Made by a program: the position numbers and the translations under genes. From Pelargonium tetragonum (Eukaryota > Streptophyta > Magnoliopsida > Geraniales > Geraniaceae), in the NCBI GenBank assembly GCA_036897445.1, contig JAYMTL010000068.1, forward strand, positions 35,681-99,680: a stretch of 64,000 nucleotides of DNA, given 5' to 3'. The notes under the pieces were generated by a model. That model did not search any database and was not told the origin of the DNA. It saw nothing but the letters and a program-made list of their open reading frames with translations. Position 1 is the stretch's first letter, and each line of letters opens with the position of its first letter. This document shows positions 13,434 to 24,276 of this stretch, one piece after another.

Positions 13434-15220
13434 CTTAGGATAATTCCTCTCATTTGTGCTTATCGTTAAAGAGGAGACAAACCTTAACCTTAGAGGGTCT
13501 TTTATTAATCTTTTATCCAAAAAGGACTCTCTTAAAAATTATCCAATTAAAAGAACATGCCAGTCTAAAAGCTCTTTCTAAGATGGTAAAAAAAGGGGGG
13601 GTCCTCTAATTATAGCCTTACTTTATTTGTCATACGTCTTACCATAACACCACAATTAATTTATTCTAGTCTGCTGCCTTGATATACTATAAATATTAAG
13701 GAGCCCTTGGTAAATGTAGAACCAAAAGCATTTTTGGAAATAAGTTTTCTTTACTATAGATAATCTAGATTCTACCTTATTCAGGATTTCTTCGTATTAC
13801 AAATATTGCGTATAAGAGGTCCCTTTTGGCATCCTTAGCAGGATCAGAAGATTCACATCTATTAACCAATTCTAATGGAATAAGGTTAAATACCAAAAAC
13901 TAACAAATAAAATTTTATAAATAAAAGAAATTTAGATAAAGATCTAAACTAGCTTTTTAGCCTTCTTCATAGTATTGGCCAGCTAACTGGGCTTCTTAAA
14001 GACCCGAAATCCAGAAAAGGTTTAGAATGTAGGAATTAAAGTTTAAATGCCTCGAAAAAACTAGAGTTTTAAGTTACTTAATTAGGATCCCTATGGAATA
14101 CATCTGAAATAAGGAAGAAATTGAGATGAAAACTCAAATTTGACTTACCTTGCTCATGAAATTTCGGCTTAAGTGCTTTAAATTTATTGACTTCACTAGT
14201 TACTTTAATGGCGCATCCGTGTACTTTTGAGTAGGAAACCCATGTCTCCTAGAATACACTAACTAACAGATAAAAACACTATAACCAAATTTCGTTTTTC
14301 TTAAAAAAGCTTTTTTTTCTAGGTAGCCCTCATTCTTTTGCCTTTGAAAGTTTAACTCTTCACTATTCAAAGTCATGTTAAGCCTAAACAGTGTAAATAA
14401 TCGACTCTTTTTTACTAACGGGTCTAGAGGCTCTTTCTCCTTTAGTGGATTTACTAATAAGTCCTCTTTATTTACCTTTTATTATATAGTATAGAAATAG
14501 GAACCCTTGGACTTTTATTTCTATTTATACTTATACCCGGTTGTAAAAAATGCGTATGCTAATAGAAAAGCTTCTTTCTATTACTCTACCTTAAAAAAGT
14601 TATGTAAAGCCTTTATCCTTATGAAGCGTGCCGTTATAGGACTGACTTTTTTGAACATAATCTGGTTTCGGCATTAACAAAAAATCTATTAAAGGTCATT
14701 TTTCAGATAAAGTAGATAGATGCTAAACCCACGTAAATTTAATTTAAGCCATACCTATAAAAAATGCACTCGCTTTTACAATTACTTGCTGGAAATCCTG
14801 GATTAATCAAACAAAAAGTCTGCAAAGGAGGCTAAAATTACCAAAAAATTTTTAGATCTGACCGAACGGACGCTGCCTGTAATAAGAATTGAGGTTTCCA
14901 GGACAATAGGTGTAGGGGATTTCTAATATCCGCTTGGGTGTTGCTTTCTTGGTTAGTGCTTATATTTCTTTTTATAAAATTTTAAGGATTGCTAAAAATA
15001 AGAGTGTATAGTCGATCTGTACTGTATTACTCTAAGAAGTCATTACGACTAAAAATGAAAAACTATAGGATACAAACTAGGGATAGATAGTAGTCGCTGG
15101 AATAGATAAGAATTTCTAAGAGAGGTATTTAAGAACAATACTGCCAGGAGATGGATGCCTATAAGAGAAAGAGAGGTAATCCAAATCCCCATAAGAAGAA
15201 TAAAAAGTGGGTGTAGTTAT

Positions 15221-15250
15221 AGGTATACTTGTAGGTATTACAGAAGGTAT
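15221..15250 (+). repeat. AGGTAT spaced at 12-base intervals
   Basis: Three copies of AGGTAT start exactly 12 bases apart, with partly similar spacers (ACTTGT, TACAGA). This is either a weak degenerate 12-bp tandem repeat or coincidence. In the surrounding open frame the copies encode a recurring Gly-Ile pair. Confidence 0.5.
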
Positions 15251-16765
15251 TAAGCAAGTCTTACAAAAAGAGGAAAATAAGTCATAAGAAGAAGCTCACA
15301 GGAAGGGTATATCTCTGAATAAGTAGAGAGTCTAGTTTCCCATTCCTAAAAGGCAAAGTCATCTTTTTCCGGTAAAGCTTAAAGAAGTATAGCCAGTTTT
15401 CCTTTTTCCGGATCTAATAAGTCACGAGGAGTTGTCAAATAGGGGCTTCTTTCCTTTGTAATATCTAACTAGTCGAGACCTAAACTGAAGTTTCACAAAT
15501 CTAAGAAGTTGGTAAAAAAAGCATAAGAGTCACAAGAATTTTAGGAAAAGCTAATTTGGAGTTCTTTTTATGAGTTTTACCAGATGGAATAACTTAAAAA
15601 GTAGGGCTTTTTAACAAATTAAGAGAAGGCAATCTAAAACAGTTAAGACATATAAAATAGAGACTGCTTTATGTTCCTCACTTTCGGTCTAGTTATAATG
15701 AGAAAAAAGGCCCAAAGAAATTTGTAAGCGCCATATAGGGATAATAAGAATAGGAGCCTATAAAGGATCTAAAAAATGCAATAAAGTAGAAATATCGAGC
15801 ATTTTACAAGACAGAAGACTTTGATTGAAACCGGAAGATGAGGGATATAGAGTCTCTAGTCGTCTGGGAATCGAGAAAGTACAAATATATAAGTTATAAG
15901 TCGCTTTAACCTTAGAATCTTCCCTTATTAGGATTCACTTTGTTTTTAGAAAATTTAACTAATAAAATAAAAGAAGGGCCTCGAGTGGTAATTGCGAGAG
16001 TACTTTTTTGGCGAGGCATCTCTTTAGCGGTTTCTTTGTGTAATAAAAATTCTAATGCGGATTGGAGAAAAAAACGAATGCAAGAGTGAATCCTTTTTGT
16101 GGGAATACCTATGACTAGCAGCGGTTAACGTCTGGAGTCTATAGAGGACAAATTCTCGGGGAAGAGTTTACTCCCTCTTGCTGTTAAGTAGCCTTGATTC
16201 AGTTTCGTCAGGCTAGGGTTAAACGAGGTTGGCAGCTAAAAGCTAAAAAGAACTCCTTGCTTTTCCAAGCTTTATAATTGTAACTAAAATAGATTAACAA
16301 AGCGTTTTCCCGAGAATAGGCAGGGCCCGTTGGATATAGTTTTTTGTTTTAAACAAAATTTGTGCTTTTTGTAACCTTTTTTTATGTTTAATTTAATGAT
16401 AGTTTTGGGTGTTCCATAATTTCCTCAGTGTTAAGAGGTTCTTTATATACTCGGCTATAAAGTCTAAAGTTTGGCAATTTCTAGTCTAAATATATAAGTA
16501 CAGTAATAGGTATGGATTGCACCAGCAAAATCTTTACAGAGGTGTTTTGGGACAAAAAAGTATGATATTTAAACTCCTCAAAGGGTTTACCGCTAGAGGA
16601 GGTTATATAACAAAAGACTAAAAGGGAAAACCTATAATGTATTTCATTCACAAAAATTAAGAAATTTAAAAACTAAATTTAAATGTATAATTAATATATT
16701 AAAGGTTAAAAAGAAGGGTACTTTATGTTCTTGAGACAGTTCCCTGGTGTGTGGGCCTTTTCTAA

Positions 16766-16787
16766 ATCCATTTATTATCCATTTATT
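16766..16787 (+). repeat. Tandem duplication of an 11-mer
   Basis: ATCCATTTATT occurs twice head to tail with no mismatch, followed by a further A. It looks like a simple slippage duplication. Confidence 0.9.
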
Positions 16788-17272
16788 AACTGTAGTAGTT
16801 TACCCTTTTAAGGGGTTTTTTCTTGTGTACTGATCCATCTTTTTAGAAAGTCTTTCTTGTTTAAAGTTATTCTTAAATTACATAAAACAGATTCGGAAAT
16901 ATAGCATCAACAAATTACGAGCTATACAAGAAGTGGGGCGGGCTTATTATTAGGATTTTACGGAAAAGAATAGGAGTTTTATAGAGCCCAGTTCTATTTT
17001 ATCCACTGCATACGAACCCAAGGTACGAGTAAATGATCACCGAAGCCCAACTCTTAATTATACAGAAAATCCGGCCTTGTTACCAATACGTTTTTGATGA
17101 ATAACGTTAGTAAAGGGTATTACAAAAATCCGGGGGGAAATTCTCCACTATTAAGTTAGTTTACACTTTTTGTAGACGGGAGAGAAGGAGCAGCTCTTTT
17201 ATATACTCCTTATTACGCCCTAAACTATAAACTTCCGTAATAAACTTTCCAAGTAACGGGGTTCCTTAAATA

Positions 17273-17288
17273 CCTATATATATATAGG
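17273..17288. repeat. 16-bp perfect A+T palindrome
   Basis: CCTATATATATATAGG is a perfect palindrome made of an alternating TA core capped by CC and GG. It could extrude as a cruciform, or it may simply be a TA microsatellite with chance caps. Confidence 0.85.
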
Positions 17289-18203
17289 ATAGCAAAATCC
17301 CTTTTAATTAGGAGCCCTTTTGTTCTAAACTAGGCGGCTGCCTGCTCTAAAAAATTAGACCTTTACTTTAGTTCAATACAATTAAAACCTCTCTTATTCT
17401 TCTACAAGAACCTATGATAATCTTTATTTTTGAGTATTACCATTCTTTACTTCTATTTAGTATGTAGAATTTGTTTACTCACGAGTTTATACCCAACACT
17501 TCGTCTTGAAATACTCAAATTCGTTACAAAAAGGATAGGTACATATAGGGCTTTAAAGCAGAAAAGGGGCTCGGGAAAGCTCGGCCCTAATCTTTAGGTC
17601 TTTATTATGACACTCCAAAGAGTCTCTTTTTTAAGTATAAGGGACTCATTCTATATTAGTTTTATGGAGTATCGGCATTCCCCCCAATCAAAAAGGAAAG
17701 ATAAGATTTAGGTTTAATACCCCGAACGGCATCGACTAAGCATATAATCTAAAGAGTTCTTTGCTATTTTGATATTTACAGTACAAAAGTAATAGCTTAA
17801 GAGCTCTTGAAAAAAACCCTTTAACGCTTAAAAGAACTCGAAAACCCATACTCTAAAAGCCTATAAAAGCGCTTATAAGATTGTCCAGAAACGCGGCCTC
17901 TTTTTAGGCAGAACCTTGACCAAAAAAGTAGCTGCACTAGAGTAACCCAGAGGGAAGTCTACACATCCAACTATAAGAATTAAGTTACAAGGATTCCCCG
18001 CGGACAGAATAACTTACGTATACCAGGAAGTCCGGCTTGTTCAAGAAAAATATGCCATTAACTTGTATAGTAAAGCCCTTTGCCTAAAAGCTGTCTGAGC
18101 AAAATCAGAGTTCTACTTAAGACCCTGTGCTATAATTATGAAATTAAGCGCTTTTATACTGCTCAAGGTCCCATAAAACCCACGTAAATTTTCAAAATCA
18201 ATA

Positions 18204-18227
18204 AGACCTTATTAGCTAATAAGGTCT
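18204..18227. repeat. 24-bp perfect palindrome
   Basis: The left half AGACCTTATTAG is followed directly by its exact reverse complement, with no spacer. About 0.01 such 24-bp palindromes are expected per window of this size and composition. The six GC pairs in the outer part of the stem make it more than an A+T microsatellite. No T run or gene end adjoins it, so a terminator role is not supported. A dimeric DNA-binding protein site, a recombination site or a hairpin element are all possible. Confidence 0.95.
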
Positions 18228-20598
18228 GCCCTGTTTCAAAAAAAGGTTGACAGCTCTAATTGTGAAATCAATAAAATACTTGTTTTTACTTTAGGCCCTG
18301 AAATTGGGATTTTCATTAAAATCTTTTGGAAAAACAGGGTTCACTTTCGGGATTCAAAATCAAAGTCAGGAATTTGAGTTTTGTTAACCTCTAACCTTTT
18401 TCGGAAAAATCAAGGTAACGAAGTTAAGTTAATGCACTTGGGAGAGTTTTTAACACAGGGAGCTACCTTTTAGTTAGCCAAAGGTAGCATAGTACTTAGA
18501 GTTTTTTTAGAATTAAAAAGTTTTGATTACGCTGTATACAAGATCTAACTAAATTTTCCAGGAACTTCTCTAAAATATGCCAGCTCTTAATTAAGGTTTG
18601 GCTAGAATTCCTCATCATCAACTGCTAGAACAGTTTATCTACCTTCTTTCGTACAAGCGTAAATGTTCTCCCTTAAAATTAAAGAACAGAACTTCTAGTT
18701 TTTTTACTATTCAGTTACACTTTATAATATAACTTTTCGGCGAACTAAAAAATGAAAAAAACTCTTATAAAGAGAATACACCTATAAAAACGAGTACTAA
18801 ATTGACTTTTTGCCTCAACTTCACTCAAGTACACATTTTGTTCGCGGAAGCTTCTTGGCTAACACCTTTTTAAATATAAGTTTTCGGAAGTTAAACAATG
18901 ACTCATTTAATTTAAGAAACTTCAAAATTAAGTCGTGGTTTACGCATCTCATCTTTGGAATTATTACAGTATAACTATCTTAAAGTACTTTCACAAAGGA
19001 TAACTCGTCGCTTAATTTCTAGAGGATGGGTTTTCTATTCGAAACCTAACGCTTTTACGGAACATATGCTTGTTGAACAAGAACAAATCGAGTTTAACTA
19101 AGAGAACTTGCCTTTAGAGTATTGTATTAAGCAACCCGCGATGGAGGCTTCTCGTTGTTAAAACGAATCGACTTTTGGCTTATTATAGTACCTCCTTTCT
19201 GATCTAAATCTTAAAATAGGGGTATAAAAAGCCAAAAGCAAGGTCCGGAAAGAAAGATAATTTAGTAAAAGAAAATGTAATAATAAAAGGAAATCTCTAA
19301 GATTTCTTCATTGATACGTAAATAAATTAGAACTTTATTACACAGGGTATTCCGCAGGTTTAGAGCTTTTTCTAGACTCGAATTACCCAGGAGTTACGCT
19401 TGATTTATTGACGGGATTCTTAGTCAAGGTCAATACTTTTTAATTTTAAGTAACAAAAGTTTTCTTAGTTACCCCTTAATTAACTTAGTCGAAAACTTTA
19501 AGTTAAGCAGATACTTCGTAATTCCTTAGGGCCTTTTTCCTATTAAGTTTCAAAATCTAATAGGTTACACAAGTGTTTCTAATTTCTAGATGCCCAGGTT
19601 TCCCTCTTTATACTCAATTTTCTGCCCTGCTAGTTGTCGTACTATACTCGTAGAGATTCTTCGTTTTTTCTTTTATATTATATCATAGTTCCCTTGCCCG
19701 AAACTTTTACCCCACTCAGAAAACAGGGTCTCTGCCGCTTTCAGCCGGGTTCGTAGCTAGGTATTCTCTAATTCTGGAAAAACCTTTAAAGCCCTAGCAA
19801 ACTCGTTTCTTTTCTTATTTCTCCTGTCTTGGCTCCCATATGGAGTAGTGAATTATAAGAGCCCTATAAGCATGAAGCCATAATAAAAAAGGGAAACTCA
19901 ACTCAAGAGTAAAGAGGGAGTTAGGCAATCTAAAAAGCCTTGTAAATGGCGGTAGATTAAAGGGTTCAGTTAAACAATTAAAGTAAAAAAAGCTTCTTCA
20001 TGAGTAGCTCGCTAAAACCTAGATGTTTGATTAAAAGGTAACGGAGAGTAGTTTTATTTAATAAAGAAAGAACTTTAAGCAACTAGAGTGCCCTTTAAGA
20101 GATTTTACCTTAGGAATAGGATAGGTGGTTTATATAAAGTGAGAGACACGCCAGGGTTACCAATCCCTTAAAAAGTAGAATAACTCTTTAATATAAGGTA
20201 AACTTTGTTAACAATGACCTAGCTTGCACTTTAATTCTTGGGTCCCAAATGCTTTAAAACTTCCACAAGAGTCCTTTATAGGGCTCTGAGGGTCCTCGTA
20301 AATTTATTTGCGTTTCATAATGCCGATACCTCAAACCTACAACATTAGGCACAGAAAATCCAATATTCATTCAAGTTTTTTCGGCATTCACTGACTTTTG
20401 TTGTAGTATTTTCCTCTCTTCTAGCCTAAAGACCCGAATATTTAGGAGTTGCGCATAAGCTTGTGGACAGGGGATTCTCAAAAAGGGGGTAACCTAGGAT
20501 TGTAATAATTGCCAAAAGAATGATTTTAATAGAATAAATCCATGAAACATCCAAAAATTAGCCTTTATTATAATATACGCTCTTGTACCGGATTCGTG

Positions 20599-20622
20599 AG
20601 GATAATAAGAAGGATAATAAGA
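20599..20622 (+). repeat. Tandem duplication of a 12-mer
   Basis: AGGATAATAAGA is repeated twice without a gap and followed by another A. It sits inside a 69-codon frame (20,542-20,751) and adds four codons to it. The simple-repeat origin weakens the case for that frame being a gene. Confidence 0.9.
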
Positions 20623-21129
20623 AATGAAATTGTGTTAGAACGAGGAAATCCTAAGAAAAATTCCGAGGGTTCTAATCCTGTCGATATAGTAATTAATATA
20701 AAGATGAAATTTCATTTAGTAAAAATAGTCAAAACCCCTATCATTAAATAAAAGTACTGCCTCCTTTTATTCTACAGAAGTTGTACTATAAGTTCTCATA
20801 GTTATAATCTTTGATAACAATAACTCGAAAAGTAGAATTTGTCTCATTTATTGGATTCCTTTTACTAAATACTTGCAGTTATCCCCTATTACCTCTTTCT
20901 CATTTTGAAATAGACCCCTGACTGCTGCTATGGATAAGTACAAGCTCCATTTCTTGTTTCTTTGACTTGATCGAACAAGGTTTTATCAAACTGCCTACAC
21001 TTATATGTATGAAATTTTTGAAATTAGGAAAAAAAGCTTACTTTCTGAACAAGAAAGGGTTCTTCTTACTTTTTAGTATTATAAAAATAAGTAGCACAGT
21101 AGCAGGAGGAAACACTGAGTTTTTGTTAA

Positions 21130-21759
21130 TTGAGTAATTGTACTTCAAGTCCTTCTTGGGTATTTATACGTTATACTAAACATTTAAGAAGAATTTTTTT
21201 ATTCCGCGCAGGCATGCTTCTACTCCTTAGAAATCTCATTCCTAGTAAATCCCTTTTATCTTTTAACTTCGTTACCTTTTATATAACTCAACCCTGTTTA
21301 ATATATACTATCTGGAGAGAGTCGGAAGCTCGGAGCGTACCTTTGAGCAACGCGACATATAAAAAAAGATATCAACTTTATTAACATATTAAATTAATGT
21401 CAGTAACTTTGCTAGCTCTTTCCTATTTATTAGTTAGCTAATTCAAAATGGAAGTCTTAAAAAGAGGGTACGTCATCAACTTTCGAACGACACGGTTGAG
21501 GGTTCAAAAGCAGACTTGGCATTCACAAATAATTATTAATATAGTAATGAAATGCTGGAGTCCTTTTATAACTTTAACAAAGCATTACGTAACTCAATTA
21601 AAAAAGCCCAAAATACGGAAATTCTTGATAAATACACCTATTTTCTTTATTTCAAAAAAGTATATCCAAGTACTAGGTCTACGAATCTCACAAAATGCAC
21701 AATTCAGTAAAGTACTAAAAAGTCCCAGAACTCCCGCTCTTAAGTTAGCGGAGTCTTGA
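21130..21759 (+). other. Low-stop reading frame, unidentified
   Basis: One plus-strand frame runs for 210 codons with only two internal stops (TAA at 21,382 and TAA at 21,439), then ends at TGA 21,757. About 15 stops are expected. Summed over the window I estimate roughly 0.35 such stretches by chance, so it is suggestive only. The last piece (21,448-21,759, from ATG) is the longest open frame in the window at 103 codons and its product is strongly basic. The first piece starts only at TTG. I recognise no domain, motif or family. A decayed gene, a frame with a reassigned TAA codon, or chance would all fit. Confidence 0.2.
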
Positions 21760-22938
21760 CTAGCCATATTCTATTTAGGGGATACATAGGGTAATTGCCT
21801 TTAAAACCTCTAAAACTATAAGGGTATCCAAATAATTAAAAACTTATACTATACTATAAGGATTGGTTCTAAAAAGGAAACTTATATTATAAGGAAAGAG
21901 ACTCGTTGCTGTATAATACCAACAAAAGGTATCCTTTATTCGAACTCCAAGGCTTCGGATTTAGGATAAAGTAACAAAAGAAAAAGTGCAAGTTCATACG
22001 GAGCCCTTTTCTTTATAACGATAACGAGGACTTTTTGCTCAAATCAGTGCTCTATAAAATAATAAAGTCTTTTTCACGACAGACCCTACAAATAGAAGCT
22101 TAACCCGAACTCCACTGACAGAAGCTCCTATTTACTAAGTAAGAAACGCCCAAAACTCTTTAACTTTATATAATACCGGACCCTTTTTTATATTACTATA
22201 TTAATTCTGATGGATGCCTAAGAGCCGCCATTTATGGTTTCTGCCGCTATATACTTGCGTTTCTACTCGGGTCAAGGGCTGACGAAATCCTGAAGTCAAT
22301 CCTTTCCTTTCTAAGTTGTAGTATAACTGCAAATAAATGAGGACTCCCCCACCTTCATTTTAGAATTCGGAAGCTATAAAACATAGAACAAAAGTTTAAA
22401 AATTTCATTGAAGTCCTTTTTTAAGTTAATCTAGTCTAGGGTTTGGAACTTGTGGAGATATTCGTTGAGGAGGTACGCTTTGTTCTCAAAACTTGGGTAG
22501 TCTTTCCTATTATTTACTAGATAAGGAGGTATCCTTAGTATGTATCTAGAATCTAGAATAGCTAGCAGCAAAAGAAAGTAAGACCTATAATACAAGAATA
22601 CGAAGTACATAGTTATCTTTTTGAATATTATCCAATACTATCAAAATTAGAATTTTCTTGCGCTTTGTCTATCCATGTAGCATATATTTTATCCTTGATG
22701 TATCGAACAAAGTTAAAACTAAGTCGACGCTAAGTCATTTCTACTAGTGTAGTTTCCTAGCTAGCGACAACAGTAAAGAAGGAATGAAAAACATAACCAA
22801 TATCTTTTTGCTTGTGTTAGGATAAGCATTAGGAATTAGGTATAAAGTTTTCCCTTTCTCGGTCAAAGTACACCTGTTAGGCTAGGCATTTTTCTGCTTT
22901 CTGCTAATGAAAACCTTAATTTATATATCCTTAAATTG

Positions 22939-22950
22939 AAAAAAAAAAAA
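22939..22950 (+). repeat. Poly-A run of 12
   Basis: Twelve consecutive A, the longest homopolymer noticed in the window. No polyadenylation signal or gene end adjoins it, so I do not read it as a retrotransposed tail. Confidence 0.85.
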
Positions 22951-24260
22951 GCAAGGATCTTTAATTGGATCGGTAGATCAACTTAGTACCCTGTAAATTT
23001 CGCTGTGGCCAAGGTTAAATAGGTATTAATAAAGGGAAATTTATAGAAGGGTGGTTTTTTGTACAGAATTCAAGTGGAACTAGTAGATAATCCATTTTAT
23101 GGATTTCTTTTATAAAGCAGTAGGTGTTGAAGACAAACTCGAAACGTATGTGAAGTATTCGGATTCTTAGGTTATACATACTTTTGAATTTCTAAAAATT
23201 AAAGTAGGATTTCTAAAGGATACATTTATAACTTCATTTTAACTGAACGAGGACATTCTGATTGAAAGGCATTAACTGCCGATGTCGCATTGAGATTCTA
23301 GATAAAAAGTTCTAGTTTTCTAGACAACAAAAGCCTTATAATCCGGTCACTGCTAAAGAGATGCTAATTAAACGCTTTTTATGATATAAAATTATAAGAC
23401 GAATAACTGCCTGACCAAAGGCTTAAAGATTACTTAATTTTAATTTAAGCCCGCTAGAGTCAATACTCTACCTAAAAAAAGTTCATAGACAAAGTTAGAA
23501 CCATTCTCTTTTAAATAAAAAGACTACCTTAAGTGGATAGCACGCTCTCGCGGAGTTTTAGAAAGTAGCTTTTAAAGTACTAATTCCCTTATAAAATCTT
23601 CTTTGAAAACAAAAAGAAAGTTTAATAAGTTGGTGAAAATAGAGTTCTTACCCTCTTTTATTGTTGTGCTACAAGGGACTGATCCTTGGGTTATTTGATA
23701 CTTTAAAAAGTCTTGCCAAAAAACTCATTCTAATTATATAGATAGTAGTTAGTTATTATATTTAGCTTTAAAACGAGTTTACTAAAAAATCTGAGCATTT
23801 GCTTTGAGACATACAACATACATAAAAAGAGACTTGTCAAACCAGAACCTCAGAATTCCTCTAGTTTTGAATAAGTAAAAAGGGATTGAGTCTTCAACTA
23901 TATAAAATAAAAAATAGTAGAGGAGGAGTAAATCGACTCGAACCAACACCCGCTCTCACTTTAGCGACTGCTTTAACCACAAGAAATAAGAAGGTTTAAG
24001 AAGTGCTTCACTTCAGTTCCCCTTTTTTCTCAATGAGTCACTTTTCGTTCGTATTAAAAAGATACAAAAGGTATTGTAAATAAGCTTGTTTTTGCTTAAA
24101 TCTCTGTTATTCCAGTCTCTTGAGTTGGATTTCACTACAATTTCATTTATCTATAAAATCTTTCGTAACTTCTTGACGAATGAGAACTAAACCTTACTCC
24201 TTTTAGAGTTTACTACGAGGGTTCTTTTTGTTGTTTGCTCATGCTAATAAAGCTCTCTTC

Positions 24261-24276
24261 TCGGAATGCGTTCCGA
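24261..24276. repeat. GC-capped hairpin with 4-nt loop
   Basis: TCGGAA and TTCCGA form a perfect 6-bp stem around the loop TGCG. It contains three CpG steps, more than its surroundings, where CpG runs at roughly half of expectation. Confidence 0.85.

Larger units (their letters stand above)
13434..21105. other. Non-coding stretch, no gene recognised
   Basis: No rRNA, tRNA or protein gene is visible. The plus strand is G- and purine-rich at 15,001-15,360 (hand count G 81, C 45), the reverse of the bias at 12-13 kb. Inside this, the hexamer AGGTAT recurs at exact 12-base steps (15,221, 15,233, 15,245). A stop-to-stop frame at 15,204-15,284 encodes a hydrophobic G/V/I run followed by lysine and glutamate, but it has no start codon and only 27 codons. 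Tandem duplications at 16,766 and 20,599 and palindromes at 17,273 and 18,204 are listed separately. The frame at 20,542-20,751 (69 codons) spans a 12-bp tandem repeat and is not a credible gene. Confidence 0.6.

Noticed and set aside
15051-15465. Long frame if TAA and TAG were read as glutamine
   Set aside because: Stop density in this frame is not lower than expected. The absence of TGA over about 110 codons has a chance probability near 10-15%.
21448-21759. Longest open frame (103 codons, plus strand) as an independent protein gene
   Set aside because: A maximum near 100 codons is what random DNA of this composition gives. There is no recognisable motif and no initiation context. It is kept only as part of the low-stop frame.
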